Source: Paenibacillus tuaregi | GTDB lineage: Bacteria; Bacillota; Bacilli; Paenibacillales; Paenibacillaceae | Direction of reading: 5' to 3' | NCBI RefSeq assembly: GCF_900086655.1 | Contig: NZ_LT575476.1 | Span: forward strand, 587,664 to 651,663 | Length of the DNA stretch: 64,000 bases | Shown: positions 8,183 through 16,591 of the stretch, one piece after another | Numbering within the stretch: position 1 is the stretch's first letter | How the letters are laid out: each line of letters begins with the position of its first letter | Position numbers and translations under genes: made by a program | The notes under the pieces: generated by a model | The model's input: only the letters and a program-made list of their open reading frames with translations | Databases searched by the model: none | What the model was told of the DNA's origin: nothing

Positions 8183-9099
8183 CAGAAGGCTTGGCGGTAC
8201 AGCTGAACGGAATCCGCAAGAAGGGCAGAAGGAAGCCGATCGGTCCTCTGAATCTGGATATCCCCTGCGGGTATGTGGTGGCGCTGGTAGGGCCCAATGG
8301 GTCAGGCAAAAGCACGATTATGAATCTGATCTTGCAGACGCTTCACCCGGACGAAGGGGAGATCAAATGGTTCGGAGAGTCAGTCGCCGGGGTACTGCCC
8401 ACGCAGCTTAGGCAGTCCATAGGGTACGTGCCTGAAGCCCCGATCGTTGATGAGAATTTCCAAACCGTTGAGGAAGCTGCAGAATTCCGGGCACGCTGGT
8501 ATCCCAATTGGGATCAGTGGAAGCTTGATGACCTGCTTCGGAAGTTTGAGGTGCCGGAGAAGGGCAAGCTGAGCAAAATGTCCAAAGGGGAGCGCCGCAA
8601 ATTTGAAATCGCCGCCGCAATGGCCTGCCGGCCGAAGCTGCTGCTGCTGGATGAGCCTTCATCTGGACTAGACCCCTTTGCTTGGAAGCATATGATCGAA
8701 GTGCTTCGCAGCGCGATGGAGGAGGATGAGATGACGATTCTGCTGTCCACGCACATTGTGGATGAGGTCAAGCGGCTCGCCGATTATATCGCACTGGTCC
8801 ATCAAGGCCAGGTCAAGGGCATGGTGGAGAAGGATGTCCTCTTAGGAAATTGGCGGGAGATCTGGGTCCGCGGAGACAAGGGGAATTTTGAGGGACTTAA
8901 GGATATCCTTGAAGCTGAGGAAGATGGGCCATCCACCTGGCGGCTTCTGGTTCAGAACCAGGCCAGACTGGAAGATCAGCTTGCAGAGCGCGGTGTCACT
9001 ATCGTGAGAAGCCGGGGGCTGGAGCTTGAGGATATTTTGTCCTTATGGATGAAAGGCAACCTGCCTGAAGAGATCAAATGGAAGAGAGGAGATTTATAA
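8179..9099 (+). CDS. ABC transporter ATP-binding protein
   Basis: Soluble ATPase subunit of 306 residues. Walker A is GPNGSGKST (38-46), Walker B LLLLDEP followed by SSGLD, and the H-loop STHIVDE. The signature is MSKGE rather than LSGGQ, as in YtrB-like ATPases. A roughly 80-residue C-terminal extension follows the nucleotide domain. It is coupled to the GntR gene by an ATGA overlap and to the next ATPase by a TAATG overlap. Its likely membrane partner is the protein at 6824; the substrate is unknown. Confidence 0.9.
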   Translation: MTEGLAVQLNGIRKKGRRKPIGPLNLDIPCGYVVALVGPNGSGKSTIMNLILQTLHPDEGEIKWFGESVAGVLPTQLRQSIGYVPEAPIVDENFQTVEEAAEFRARWYPNWDQWKLDDLLRKFEVPEKGKLSKMSKGERRKFEIAAAMACRPKLLLLDEPSSGLDPFAWKHMIEVLRSAMEEDEMTILLSTHIVDEVKRLADYIALVHQGQVKGMVEKDVLLGNWREIWVRGDKGNFEGLKDILEAEEDGPSTWRLLVQNQARLEDQLAERGVTIVRSRGLELEDILSLWMKGNLPEEIKWKRGDL

Positions 9100-10004
9100 T
9101 GGCACAACCACTAGTTATTGATAATCTGGTTAAGCAGTATGGGGAGAAGACGGCGGTTAATGGGGTGTCCTTGGATGTGAAGGAAGGCGAGATTTACGGG
9201 CTGCTCGGCGGCAACGGGGCAGGCAAGACTACGACCATGCGTATGGTGCTTGGTATCATTTATCCGGACGGGGGACGTATTCAATATCACGGCAAGGACT
9301 ACAGCAGCGAGCTTCAGCACGGCATGGGTTATCTTCCGGAGGAGCGCGGTCTGTACCCGAAGGTGAAGGTGAGCGACCAAATTATTTATCTGGCCCGTCT
9401 ACGCGGAATGTCCGCCAAGGAGGCTGACAAGAGCTTGCGGTATTGGCTGGACCGATTCGAGGTGCCTGAGTATTACGATAAGAAGATAGAGGAACTGTCC
9501 AAAGGGAATCAGCAGAAAATGGGCTTTATCGCAGCGGTGGTTCACTCTCCGAAGATTCTGATTCTGGATGAGGCATTCAGCGGTCTGGACCCAGTCAATG
9601 TGGAAGTGCTGAAGTCCACGGTCAAAGAACTTCGGGATAACGGTACCAGCATCCTGTTCTCCACTCACCGCATGGAGCATGTCGAAGAGCTGTGCCAGCG
9701 GATCACAATCCTGCATAAGTCGAACACCGTGCTGCAGGGGAATATCCGGGAGATCAAGAAGCGTTATCCACGGGAGCAGATTGTACTGAATACGATTGGC
9801 GATGTTAGCGGGCTGGAGAGCATTGCTGGTGTTAGAAAGGTGGAGAAGAATGAACGCGGTTATCTGATTCATATCACCGAGACAACTGCCGCGCAAGAAA
9901 TTCTGTCCCATGCCATGCGTCAAACTGAAGTGGAGCATTTCGAGATCAAGGAACCAACACTAAATCAAATCTTCATTAAAGAGGTGGGTGAGTCCAATGA
10001 ATAA
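9099..10004 (+). CDS. ABC transporter ATP-binding protein, NatA-like
   Basis: ATPase of 301 residues with Walker A GGNGAGKTT (37-45), signature LSKGNQQKMGF, Walker B ILILDEAFSGLDP and switch histidine STHRMEH, followed by a C-terminal domain typical of NatA/ABC-2 exporters. The ATG at 9099 overlaps the preceding stop (TAATG) and has an AGAGGAG site; the upstream ATG at 9078 has none. The partner is the permease that follows. By family it would drive export (Na+ in NatAB, or drugs/peptides); the substrate cannot be read from the sequence. Confidence 0.9.
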   Translation: MAQPLVIDNLVKQYGEKTAVNGVSLDVKEGEIYGLLGGNGAGKTTTMRMVLGIIYPDGGRIQYHGKDYSSELQHGMGYLPEERGLYPKVKVSDQIIYLARLRGMSAKEADKSLRYWLDRFEVPEYYDKKIEELSKGNQQKMGFIAAVVHSPKILILDEAFSGLDPVNVEVLKSTVKELRDNGTSILFSTHRMEHVEELCQRITILHKSNTVLQGNIREIKKRYPREQIVLNTIGDVSGLESIAGVRKVEKNERGYLIHITETTAAQEILSHAMRQTEVEHFEIKEPTLNQIFIKEVGESNE

Positions 10005-11286
10005 GCTGGGTACGGTAATTGGCTTTACATTTTGGAACAAGGTGAAGACCAAAGCATTTGTCGTCACAACGCTGATCTTAGCTATATTAATGACAATCGG
10101 GATTAATTTGCCTTATTTGATTAAAGTGTTTACCGGGGATGATGGCGGCAGCAGCCAGACCAAGATCGGGTTGGTCTACGGCAGCCAGTCGGAAATCGCG
10201 TTAAGATTTGAGCAGTATGCTTCGCAGCAGAATAAAATCGGCTTTAAGATTGTTAAATATGAAAAAGCTGATGAGAAGCAGTTGAGCAAGGATATTGAGG
10301 ATAAAAAAATTGACGGATACCTGCAGTTCAAGGATGCACCGGCAGGACAATTTCCTGAAGCCGTGTACACTTCCAAGGACGGCGAGCTGGGCATGAGCCT
10401 TCAGTCCGCGCTGCAGGGCGGGCTTCAGATTGTGAAGACCCAGTATATTACCAAGGGATTATTGACTGAAGACCAGGTAGCCTCGCTGAATCAGCCGATT
10501 CAGATTGACACCCAGCAGGTCAAGAGCGAATCGGGCGGATCACAGGCAAGCTCTGGCAAAGGGAAAATGAACACAGCTAATTATATTTTTGTATACATCA
10601 TGATGGTATTGTTCTGGATGACCACTGTGACCACAGGCAATATGATCGCATCCGAGGTCACCTCTGAGAAAAGCTCGCGGATCATGGAGATCCTGATTAC
10701 CAGTGCAGCGCCAGTCACACAGATGTTCGGTAAGATTATCGGCATGTTCCTGATCGGCATTCTGCAGATCGCTGTTTTTGCAGTAGTAATTACCGTGAAC
10801 ATCATGCTTCCACACAATAAAGGGGCATTCAGTCAATTTGGCATTAATATTAACGAATTGGATTTGAGCGTGCTGGTTTACGGGCTGCTGTTCTATATAC
10901 TGGGCTATCTGCTGTTCGCGACTCTCTTCGCAGCGATTGGTTCCATGGTCAGCCGTACCGAGGATTTGGGTCAGGCAGTTATGCCTATCACCATGATCAG
11001 TCTGGCCTCCTTCTACATCGGAACGTTCAGCGCTTCATCGCCGAACTCGATGATTCTGAAGGTAGCGTCCTATATTCCGTTCACCTCCCCGGTATCGATG
11101 CTGGTCCGGGCAGGACTTAGTGATACACCTATGTGGGAAGTCGGCCTGTCGCTGCTGATTCTTCTGATCTCGATCTTCTTCTTCGGCTGGCTGTCCGCGA
11201 AGATCTACCGTACCGGTGTACTTATGTACGGGAAGCGCCCGACTTGGAAGGAAGTCCGCAAAGCTATGCAGGCTTACAAGTTCTAA
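9997..11286 (+). CDS. ABC-2 permease, NatB-like
   Basis: Membrane subunit of 429 residues. The first helix (about 22-45) is followed by a large outer domain (about 50-190), then five or six helices from about 200 to 400, the ABC2_membrane_3 layout of NatB. A conserved VTSEKSSRIMEILITSA cytoplasmic segment is the coupling region. The ATG at 9997 has GAGGTGGG 8 nt upstream and overlaps the end of the ATPase gene; a GTG at 9988 is less likely. Last of the five-gene GntR/ABC cluster. Confidence 0.9.
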   Translation: MNKLGTVIGFTFWNKVKTKAFVVTTLILAILMTIGINLPYLIKVFTGDDGGSSQTKIGLVYGSQSEIALRFEQYASQQNKIGFKIVKYEKADEKQLSKDIEDKKIDGYLQFKDAPAGQFPEAVYTSKDGELGMSLQSALQGGLQIVKTQYITKGLLTEDQVASLNQPIQIDTQQVKSESGGSQASSGKGKMNTANYIFVYIMMVLFWMTTVTTGNMIASEVTSEKSSRIMEILITSAAPVTQMFGKIIGMFLIGILQIAVFAVVITVNIMLPHNKGAFSQFGININELDLSVLVYGLLFYILGYLLFATLFAAIGSMVSRTEDLGQAVMPITMISLASFYIGTFSASSPNSMILKVASYIPFTSPVSMLVRAGLSDTPMWEVGLSLLILLISIFFFGWLSAKIYRTGVLMYGKRPTWKEVRKAMQAYKF

Positions 11287-11405
11287 GGGCGAATGTGCGC
11301 TGACTTGACTAGCTACCAGGAAAGGGAGAGCAGTATAGTGAAACCGTTTGAGGGGTTCATAGGCTAGGTACCCAATCGAATCGCTGGCAATAAGGAGGAG
11401 CACCC

Positions 11406-11558
11406 ATGAAAAAGACTTACGGAAGCGGGCTCGCTTTAGGGATTGCAATTGGAGCCGCACTCGGAGTATTGATGAAGAATATTGCAGCCGGAATAGGGAT
11501 TGGTGTCGCTGTAGGAGCGGTACTTGGGGCTGCTTTCGACCGGAGAAACAAGAGATAG
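11406..11558 (+). CDS. Small glycine-zipper membrane peptide
   Basis: A 50-residue product, MKKTYGSGLALGIAIGAALG onward, ending FDRRNKR. It is almost wholly made of GxxxG/AxxxG-type repeats (GSGLALGIAIGAALG and GIGIGVAVGAVLGAA) split by MKN, so it probably forms two packed helices in the membrane. A perfect TAAGGAGGAG site precedes the ATG. Followed by a long-stem terminator. I do not recognise a characterised family; glycine-zipper small proteins are common in Bacillales. It may be co-transcribed with the NatB gene 120 nt upstream. Confidence 0.7.
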   Translation: MKKTYGSGLALGIAIGAALGVLMKNIAAGIGIGVAVGAVLGAAFDRRNKR

Positions 11559-11609
11559 TATCACTTAGTATAAACTGGCGTGACCACAGTTTTATGGGTT
11601 AAGCTGATA

Positions 11610-11670
11610 TGCTCCTCTTGCAGCAGGAAGGTGAAATACAGTAACCTGACTCTGTAAGAGGAGTATTTTT
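11610..11670 (+). terminator. Hairpin terminator after the glycine-zipper gene
   Basis: CTCCTCTTGCAG pairs with CTGTAAGAGGAG (one G-U pair) around a 26-nt loop, followed by TATTTTTA. The long loop is unusual. Confidence 0.65.
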
Positions 11671-11901
11671 ATGCACAAAAAAGCCTGTTCTTCGCTTCCG
11701 AACCAAGGAGGGGCTAGAAAATCCTACGTCAGTGTGGTAAAAGGGACAAATCCCCCTGATTTACAGTTCTGCCCGACCCCTTCATGCCGTTAAGTCGTCC
11801 CCGCTGCCCTATTGTGCGGCGAATTACGGATATGCTTAAATAACAGAAAAGATTAGAAATCCGATCGCCGAGAAGCTCGGTAGAAAGAAGGAGGGAGGGC
11901 A
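11671..11901. other. Intergenic stretch, no gene supported
   Basis: Between the terminator and the regulator gene there is only a short frame without ribosome site. A TAGAAAGAAGGAGGGAGGG purine-rich ribosome site ends the stretch. No clear promoter was found. Confidence 0.4.
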
Positions 11902-13059
11902 ATGGCCCAGCTGGATTTTGATCCAAGCGGATACACGGTCAGCTACGGGGAAGAGCGCATTCCTCTGCTGGCCAAAGAATATGCGCTCCTGCAATTTTTA
12001 TACAGCCACCGCGGTCAGGCCTTCAGCCGGGAACAGCTGCTGGACAGGGTATGGCCGCTGGAATATCCGGTGGAGCGGACGGTCGACGACCATATTTACC
12101 GTTTGCGCAAAAAGCTGCGTCCTTGGAGCACCCGCATCTTTCTGAACACGGTACGCGGTTATGGCTACAGCCTGACAGTCAAAGAACCGGATCTCCGCAA
12201 TCCTTCGATGCAGGATACCGAGCTGCAGGCTCAAATGCGGGAGCTGATGAACAAATACCTTCTGTATGGCCAATGTAAATCGATGATTACGATGGCGGGC
12301 CAGCAGGACCTGCTCGGCTTTGAGCTGCCGCCGTCTCACCTGATCTTTATCCGGTACGTACAGGCGGATATCGCCTGGTTTTTGAACGATACCGAATATC
12401 CGCTTTCGAGCAAGCTTTACTATTTGCTGCACTTTTATTTGTACTTTTACCATGAGCCGAAAAGATGTCTGGAGTACTTCGAGCGCACCATCGCCGCAAA
12501 CATCGGTCCGGAAGACCATCAGCGGGAGCTGAAGCTTCTGAATATTATCGGATTGTACACCGACAATGGCCGGGTCGAAGAGGACCTGGCCCGGGTTAAG
12601 GTGGCATACGAGGCTGTTCGCGAAGCGGGGGGAGACCTGGACATTTTCAACGTCCATATTAAAATGGCGGAAATGTATGTCCATCTGGGGGCAGACAACG
12701 TGCCTGAAGCCGAACGCTGCGCGGGCGAAGTCGAACAGATGCTGGCTGAAACCCCGTATTTGCGGGAAATCTGCGCGTATCACGGTCTTAAAGGGCGACT
12801 GCTGCTCCGGCAGGGAAAACGCTCCGAGGCCGCGACTGCCCTGAACTACGGCATTGAGGTCGGTGAGATGACACATAACGTGCCGCTGATCGTCGGCTCG
12901 ATCCGGGAGACGCTGGTTTTTCTGGAGCAGCGGGTACAGGAGCCCAAGCTTCAACGCCAATTTGCCGCGAAATACGCCGAATATAACCGGAATGTTCAAC
13001 TGGATGCTTATAAAGCGCTGATTGAACAAAAAATTGAAAGCATTCTGGACGCTGTCTGA
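11902..13059 (+). CDS. Winged-helix regulator with helical-repeat domain (no receiver)
   Basis: A 385-residue regulator. Residues 1-95 form an OmpR-type winged helix (Trans_reg_C: LLAKEYALLQFLYSHRGQAFSREQLLDRVWP...VDDHIYRLRKKL...VRGYGYSL). The remaining 290 residues are helical and TPR/BTAD-like, resembling SARP-type regulators. There is no phosphoreceiver domain, so activity must depend on ligand or partner binding. It lies 65 nt before an MFS exporter in the same direction and probably controls it. A long antisense frame exists but is a codon-bias shadow. The third-position G+C seems higher than in the AraC/EamA pair further on. Confidence 0.8.
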   Translation: MAQLDFDPSGYTVSYGEERIPLLAKEYALLQFLYSHRGQAFSREQLLDRVWPLEYPVERTVDDHIYRLRKKLRPWSTRIFLNTVRGYGYSLTVKEPDLRNPSMQDTELQAQMRELMNKYLLYGQCKSMITMAGQQDLLGFELPPSHLIFIRYVQADIAWFLNDTEYPLSSKLYYLLHFYLYFYHEPKRCLEYFERTIAANIGPEDHQRELKLLNIIGLYTDNGRVEEDLARVKVAYEAVREAGGDLDIFNVHIKMAEMYVHLGADNVPEAERCAGEVEQMLAETPYLREICAYHGLKGRLLLRQGKRSEAATALNYGIEVGEMTHNVPLIVGSIRETLVFLEQRVQEPKLQRQFAAKYAEYNRNVQLDAYKALIEQKIESILDAV

Positions 13060-13124
13060 TGTTCCTCTGATATTCCTTCGTTACAGTGAGAGTACCACAT
13101 TCTTACTTAACGGAGGAATTTTTG

Positions 13125-14441
13125 ATGTCTCAAGCCCTTGTTACTGAGCCGCAGCCGTCCGCCAAATCGGTTTGGGCCAACCGTATCTATGCCAAAATGT
13201 TTACGGCTTACGCTATCTCCTCGTTCGGCGAATGGTTCGATGCCTTTGCGATTGAGGTTCTGGTCGCCTACCGCTGGCAGGCGGACCCCTTAATGATCGC
13301 GCTGATTCCAGTGATGATGGCTCTTCCGGGCATCCTTCTCGGATCGCTAGCTGGGGTCGTCGCGGACCGCTGGAAAAAGGTCAACCTGATGCTGTTCACC
13401 GATGCGGCCGAGACCGTCCTGACGGTCCTGCTGCTGTTTGCTCCTGGCATGTCCTGGCTGCTGCCGCTTCTAGCGCTGCGTGCCGCCATGGGCGTATTCC
13501 GCGTCCCGTCACATCAGGCGCTGACACGCCAGGTGGTCCGTGAAGACCAGCTTTTGAAGGCGACTTCCTACAACGGCCTTGTCAACCAATTTTCCAAAAT
13601 CGCCGGCCCGCTGCTGGGGGCAGTCGTCCTGACCGTGATTTCCCCGCAGCTGTGCATTCTAGTGAACGCCGCGACCCGCCTCATATCCTGTCTGCTGCTG
13701 TTTACGCTGCGCCGTATTGAGGAGAATCTTACGGCTCCGCAGGCTGAGGCCGGTTCGGATGGGGGTGCCGGTACGGAGCACAGACTCAGCTTCATGGAAC
13801 AATGGAAGATGGGCTGGGCGGTGCTGCTGCAGCGCCGGATTCTGCTCAGCACGCTGATCGTGAATATGACTGTTATCCTGGTTATTCTTATGATTGATTT
13901 TCAGTTCCCCACGCTTTACAGGGAGATTGCGCCGGATAACGAATCCCTGCTGGGATGGATGGTCTCTTCCACCGGAGTGGGTGCCGCAGCTACCATTATG
14001 ATTTTGAACCGCCGGAACCGGATCAGTTATGGCACCGGGATCGGAGGTGGCATTGTCCTGATAGGAATTGCTATTGGCGCAATGGGGCTGCTGAGACCCG
14101 GCTCCCCGGAGATCTGGAGCCTTGTGCTGGGTCTTGTGATCGGGATCGGCAACGGTCTGTTTATGGTAACCAACAATTACGTGCTGCAAAAAGAGACGCC
14201 GGAAGACATGACTGGCCGGATTTTCGGAATCCAGAACATGATGTCCAGCACGATCATGATCGCGGCTCCGTTGACCGGTGGTTTACTGATCAGAGGATTC
14301 GGCGTGGAAGTAGTGTTCTTTGTTCTCGGTCTCCTCGTTCTGCTCTTTGGTCTTGTCTGTCTTCTTCTGCAGCGAGTTCTTTGGCCGTCTGGCACCAAGA
14401 AATGCGCTCATGAAGAACCTCTGCAGCAGGTATCCGGGTAG
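13125..14441 (+). CDS. MFS transporter (DHA3-type drug/proton antiporter)
   Basis: Twelve-helix major facilitator of 438 residues. The A-motif-like GVVADRWKKVNLM loop between helices 2 and 3 and the FRVPSHQALTRQVV segment resemble the macrolide-efflux-like DHA3 family (TIGR00900 type). The start is ATG 13125 behind CGGAGG; an in-frame ATG/GTG at 13086 lacks a site. It probably exports a toxic compound sensed by the upstream regulator (inference). No T-rich terminator is seen; a TTCTTGAA/TTCAAGAA inverted repeat (14449-14476) follows the stop. Confidence 0.88.
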   Translation: MSQALVTEPQPSAKSVWANRIYAKMFTAYAISSFGEWFDAFAIEVLVAYRWQADPLMIALIPVMMALPGILLGSLAGVVADRWKKVNLMLFTDAAETVLTVLLLFAPGMSWLLPLLALRAAMGVFRVPSHQALTRQVVREDQLLKATSYNGLVNQFSKIAGPLLGAVVLTVISPQLCILVNAATRLISCLLLFTLRRIEENLTAPQAEAGSDGGAGTEHRLSFMEQWKMGWAVLLQRRILLSTLIVNMTVILVILMIDFQFPTLYREIAPDNESLLGWMVSSTGVGAAATIMILNRRNRISYGTGIGGGIVLIGIAIGAMGLLRPGSPEIWSLVLGLVIGIGNGLFMVTNNYVLQKETPEDMTGRIFGIQNMMSSTIMIAAPLTGGLLIRGFGVEVVFFVLGLLVLLFGLVCLLLQRVLWPSGTKKCAHEEPLQQVSG

Positions 14442-14586
14442 ACGTGCTTTCTTGAAGCGAACAGCTCGTTCAAGAACATAGCCGCACTCGGCCTATGGAT
14501 GGAGAGCTTTGCAGCGGGAAAGGAATCGGGGTCGCTGTTAGAGGAGTGTTTTTTATATAGAGCCTTCGTTAAGCAACCGTGGGTAA

Positions 14587-15030
14587 TCCATAACGACGAT
14601 CCCTTCAACAACTAGGAATTTTGTGTGGATGACGTTTACTTCTCCCCGTTTTCGTTATATCAAAGGGGATCAATGGGAGCTGCATGCTAGGCGGATCGCC
14701 GCAAAATTTCATGCTGAGTATGCCAGGCACGCTGACGACTCTTGGTGGTCTGGGCAGTTCGAGGCGCTATGCGAAGCTAGCAGCGAGTTTCAGGAATATT
14801 GGGACTCTCAGGAGGTTCTTGATGCCATCGATGCACCCAAAGTGCTGCAGTGTCCGAATCTCGGGATTTTGAATTTTGATTTTGTTTCCTTTCAGGTTTT
14901 GAACGATACAAGTTTGACCGTTTCACTTCATGTTCTCCACCAAGACGACACGGTGGAAAAAATGCAGCGGTTGTTAAGTGATTATCAGACCCGGAATTCG
15001 GAACATTTTGAATCTTTTCAAGGGATTTAG
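14587..15030 (+). pseudogene. Truncated XRE/MmyB-type regulator (ligand-domain remnant)
   Basis: The frame encodes the C-terminal part of the MmyB-like ligand-binding domain that normally follows an N-terminal XRE helix-turn-helix: RNFVWMTFTSPRFRYI...WELHARRIAAKFHAEYARH...FQEYWDSQEV...LNFDFVSFQV. Similarity extends upstream of the GTG at 14623 to the stop at 14584, and no ribosome site serves GTG 14623. The helix-turn-helix and about half the ligand domain are absent; I found no trace of them in the preceding 140 nt. Most likely a decayed gene; a short expressed domain cannot be excluded. Confidence 0.65.
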
Positions 15031-15084
15031 TGATGCTAAATGAGGACGAGAAGTCGGATAGAATCCTAATATTTGGCGGTCCAA

Positions 15085-15759
15085 TTATTCAAGGAGCCCA
15101 AGCTTTTCATATACTTTGGATGAGATGACTCCATTCTGCACAAGCTCGTGATCCTTTTGGAACTTTTTGAGGGCTATGGTTGTATCCGAGCGAAATTTGC
15201 CATTACAAATACCGGTAAAATATCCGGCACTTTTCAGTCGGGATTGAACTAATTGAACGTCTGCGCCAACGTCTCCCTCTGCAAGTGTCCTTGCATCTTG
15301 CAAGGGATCACCCAGGACATGACCATAGATCGTGACTTTGGTTCCGACCGGGACCATATCAAACAATTCCATGATGTCACGGTTACGCATACGTATGCAT
15401 CCGTGACTGAGGTGTTGTCCAATGGAATAAGGCTTGTTCGTGCCGTGTATGCCATAGGTTCCCCAAGGAACATTCAGACCCAGCCAGCGTGGCCCGAACG
15501 CAGCTCCCCAGTCCTTGCCTTTGTATACGATTTGGTATTCTCCAATAGGGGTTGGAGTCGATGGATTTCCGACTGCGATTGTATATTTTTTAATTGTGCG
15601 GTCTTTCATCCTTACAACCAAACGGTGGTTAGAAGGATAAACCTCGATAGCGAAATCCCCCTGATCTGCCACGATGGGCAGGGAGGGATCGGGAAATGAG
15701 TTTTTATTTTCAAAGGGGTTAAGTGTGAGCAATAATACAAACATATAAAAACGGAGCAT
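15085..15759 (-). CDS. L,D-transpeptidase (YkuD) with peptidoglycan-binding domain
   Basis: Extracytoplasmic enzyme that forms 3-3 peptide crosslinks, or acts on spore/cell-wall peptidoglycan. A hydrophobic N-terminus (1-15) is a signal or anchor. The YkuD domain spans about 35-145, with catalytic motif [20 protein letters not shown] (His and Cys of SHGCIRM). A PG_binding_1 domain sits at the C-terminus (about 163-223; [17 protein letters not shown]...[11 protein letters not shown]), the reverse of the more common order. Length 224. A GGGG-rich site precedes the ATG at 15759. Single-gene unit on the reverse strand. Confidence 0.9.
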   Translation of the reverse strand: MLRFYMFVLLLTLNPFENKNSFPDPSLPIVADQGDFAIEVYPSNHRLVVRMKDRTIKKYTIAVGNPSTPTPIGEYQIVYKGKDWGAAFGPRWLGLNVPWGTYGIHGTNKPYSIGQHLSHGCIRMRNRDIMELFDMVPVGTKVTIYGHVLGDPLQDARTLAEGDVGADVQLVQSRLKSAGYFTGICNGKFRSDTTIALKKFQKDHELVQNGVISSKVYEKLGLLE

Positions 15760-15845
15760 TTTCCACAGCCCCTTTTCGTTAGTTTTGGCTATTTTATAAC
15801 GATTGAAGGAATTTTATACGTGGGTATACGTCCGATAAGTATGTC

Positions 15846-15885
15846 AAAAAGGAGCAGCATGCCATGAGGCAACTGCTCTTTTTCG
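15846..15885 (+). terminator. Isolated terminator-like hairpin
   Basis: AAAAAGGAGCAG pairs with CTGCTCTTTTT around a 15-nt loop. No coding region on the plus strand ends before it and the next gene begins 200 nt later, so it may insulate the L,D-transpeptidase promoter or end a short RNA. Confidence 0.5.
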
Positions 15886-15997
15886 TGGTTATCTTTTATT
15901 GACGAGCAATGGTTGTTGTAGCTAAACATATCTGTATGTTTGGGAGAGGTGTAAAGAAAGCTGGGTTAAATGAGCTGATCCACTTTTTCTCAGGAAA

Positions 15998-16029
15998 ATA
16001 TAACCTTTTAGGGATCTCATCCATCTAAT
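15998..16029 (+). promoter_or_regulatory. ECF sigma promoter A
   Basis: ATATAAC (15998-16004), 17 nt, CATCTAAT (16022-16029). The same two blocks at the same spacing occur at 18485 and 24010, the last before the ECF sigma gene. The start of the transcript also shares CTTATGGAGGG with the other two sites. Confidence 0.75.
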
Positions 16030-16082
16030 CTTATGGAGGGATCTATCGTCCTTCCAGAGCTCAACGGAAAGGAGGTATTTCT

Positions 16083-16418
16083 ATGGCAATTAGCGCCGTT
16101 GTTGATGGAAAATTTACACCTGAATTTGCCGCGTATACGAAATTGACAATTGTGAATCGGGTACAGAATGAAGAGAGGGGAATCCCGACTCGTTCGTCCC
16201 AATCTATGAGTTTTGAGCAGTTTATGAGCGCGATGGAGAGAAATCAGGTGCTTCACGCTAATCTGGCCCGCCGCACACCGTCTGAAGAAGTGGACTATAA
16301 TAGAATCTACGAGCAGCAAAATGGGGCGAGCCTATTCGCGCGCCAACGTTATGAAGCGATACAAAAAGCCTATCATTTAGGCTTGGTGGATCTGAATGGA
16401 GTTCTAAACTTTAATTAA
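16083..16418 (+). CDS. Hypothetical protein in the ECF sigma regulon
   Basis: A 111-residue soluble protein that I do not recognise. It has no signal peptide, membrane helix or Cys pair. The C-terminal half is helical and rich in Arg/Gln/Tyr (NRIYEQQNG...ARQRYEAIQKAYHLGLVDLNGVLNFN). AAAGGAGG lies ahead of the ATG. It is transcribed from ECF promoter A and ends at its own terminator, so it forms a one-gene unit of the stress regulon. Confidence 0.65.
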   Translation: MAISAVVDGKFTPEFAAYTKLTIVNRVQNEERGIPTRSSQSMSFEQFMSAMERNQVLHANLARRTPSEEVDYNRIYEQQNGASLFARQRYEAIQKAYHLGLVDLNGVLNFN

Positions 16419-16445
16419 TTTCAGCTTACGTCCGTCTATTGAACT

Positions 16446-16484
16446 GAAGCCGCAGTGTCCTTATATAAGGAGCTGCGGCTTTTC
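16446..16484 (+). terminator. Intrinsic terminator
   Basis: AAGCCGCAG and CTGCGGCTT pair around an inner CCTT/AAGG stem, followed by TTTT. It ends the transcript of the 111-residue protein. Confidence 0.8.
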
Positions 16485-16511
16485 GCATGATTCCTTCTAA
16501 CTCCCGCCCAG

Positions 16512-16566
16512 TTGACTTGAATTTAAAGGTATACTAAAATGGCAATAAGTAAACCTATAGTTTACT
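16512..16566 (+). promoter_or_regulatory. Promoter and TetR-type operator of the TetR/Acg operon
   Basis: TTGACT (16512-16517), 17 nt, TAAAAT (16535-16540), then the perfect inverted repeat AGTAAAC-ctata-GTTTACT (16548-16566) across the probable start of transcription. Its size and place fit autorepression by the TetR protein encoded just downstream. Confidence 0.7.
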
Positions 16567-16591
16567 AATTGTACTTATAGTTACTGAGGAG

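Noticed and set aside
11671..11793. 40-codon ATG frame starting in the terminator T run after the glycine-zipper gene
   Set aside because: No ribosome site and the start lies inside a terminator tail.
11998..13029. 343-codon reverse-strand open frame opposite the winged-helix regulator
   Set aside because: It mirrors the coding frame of a clearly homologous forward gene, has no ribosome site and no recognisable motif; it results from codon bias in G+C-rich sequence.
13659..14189. Reverse-strand frame inside the MFS gene
   Set aside because: Out-of-frame shadow of twelve-helix coding sequence; product is low-complexity His/Gln/Pro without motif.
16530..16535. TATACT as -10 of the TetR promoter
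   Set aside because: Only 12 nt from TTGACT; TAAAAT at 16535-16540 gives the standard 17-nt spacer.
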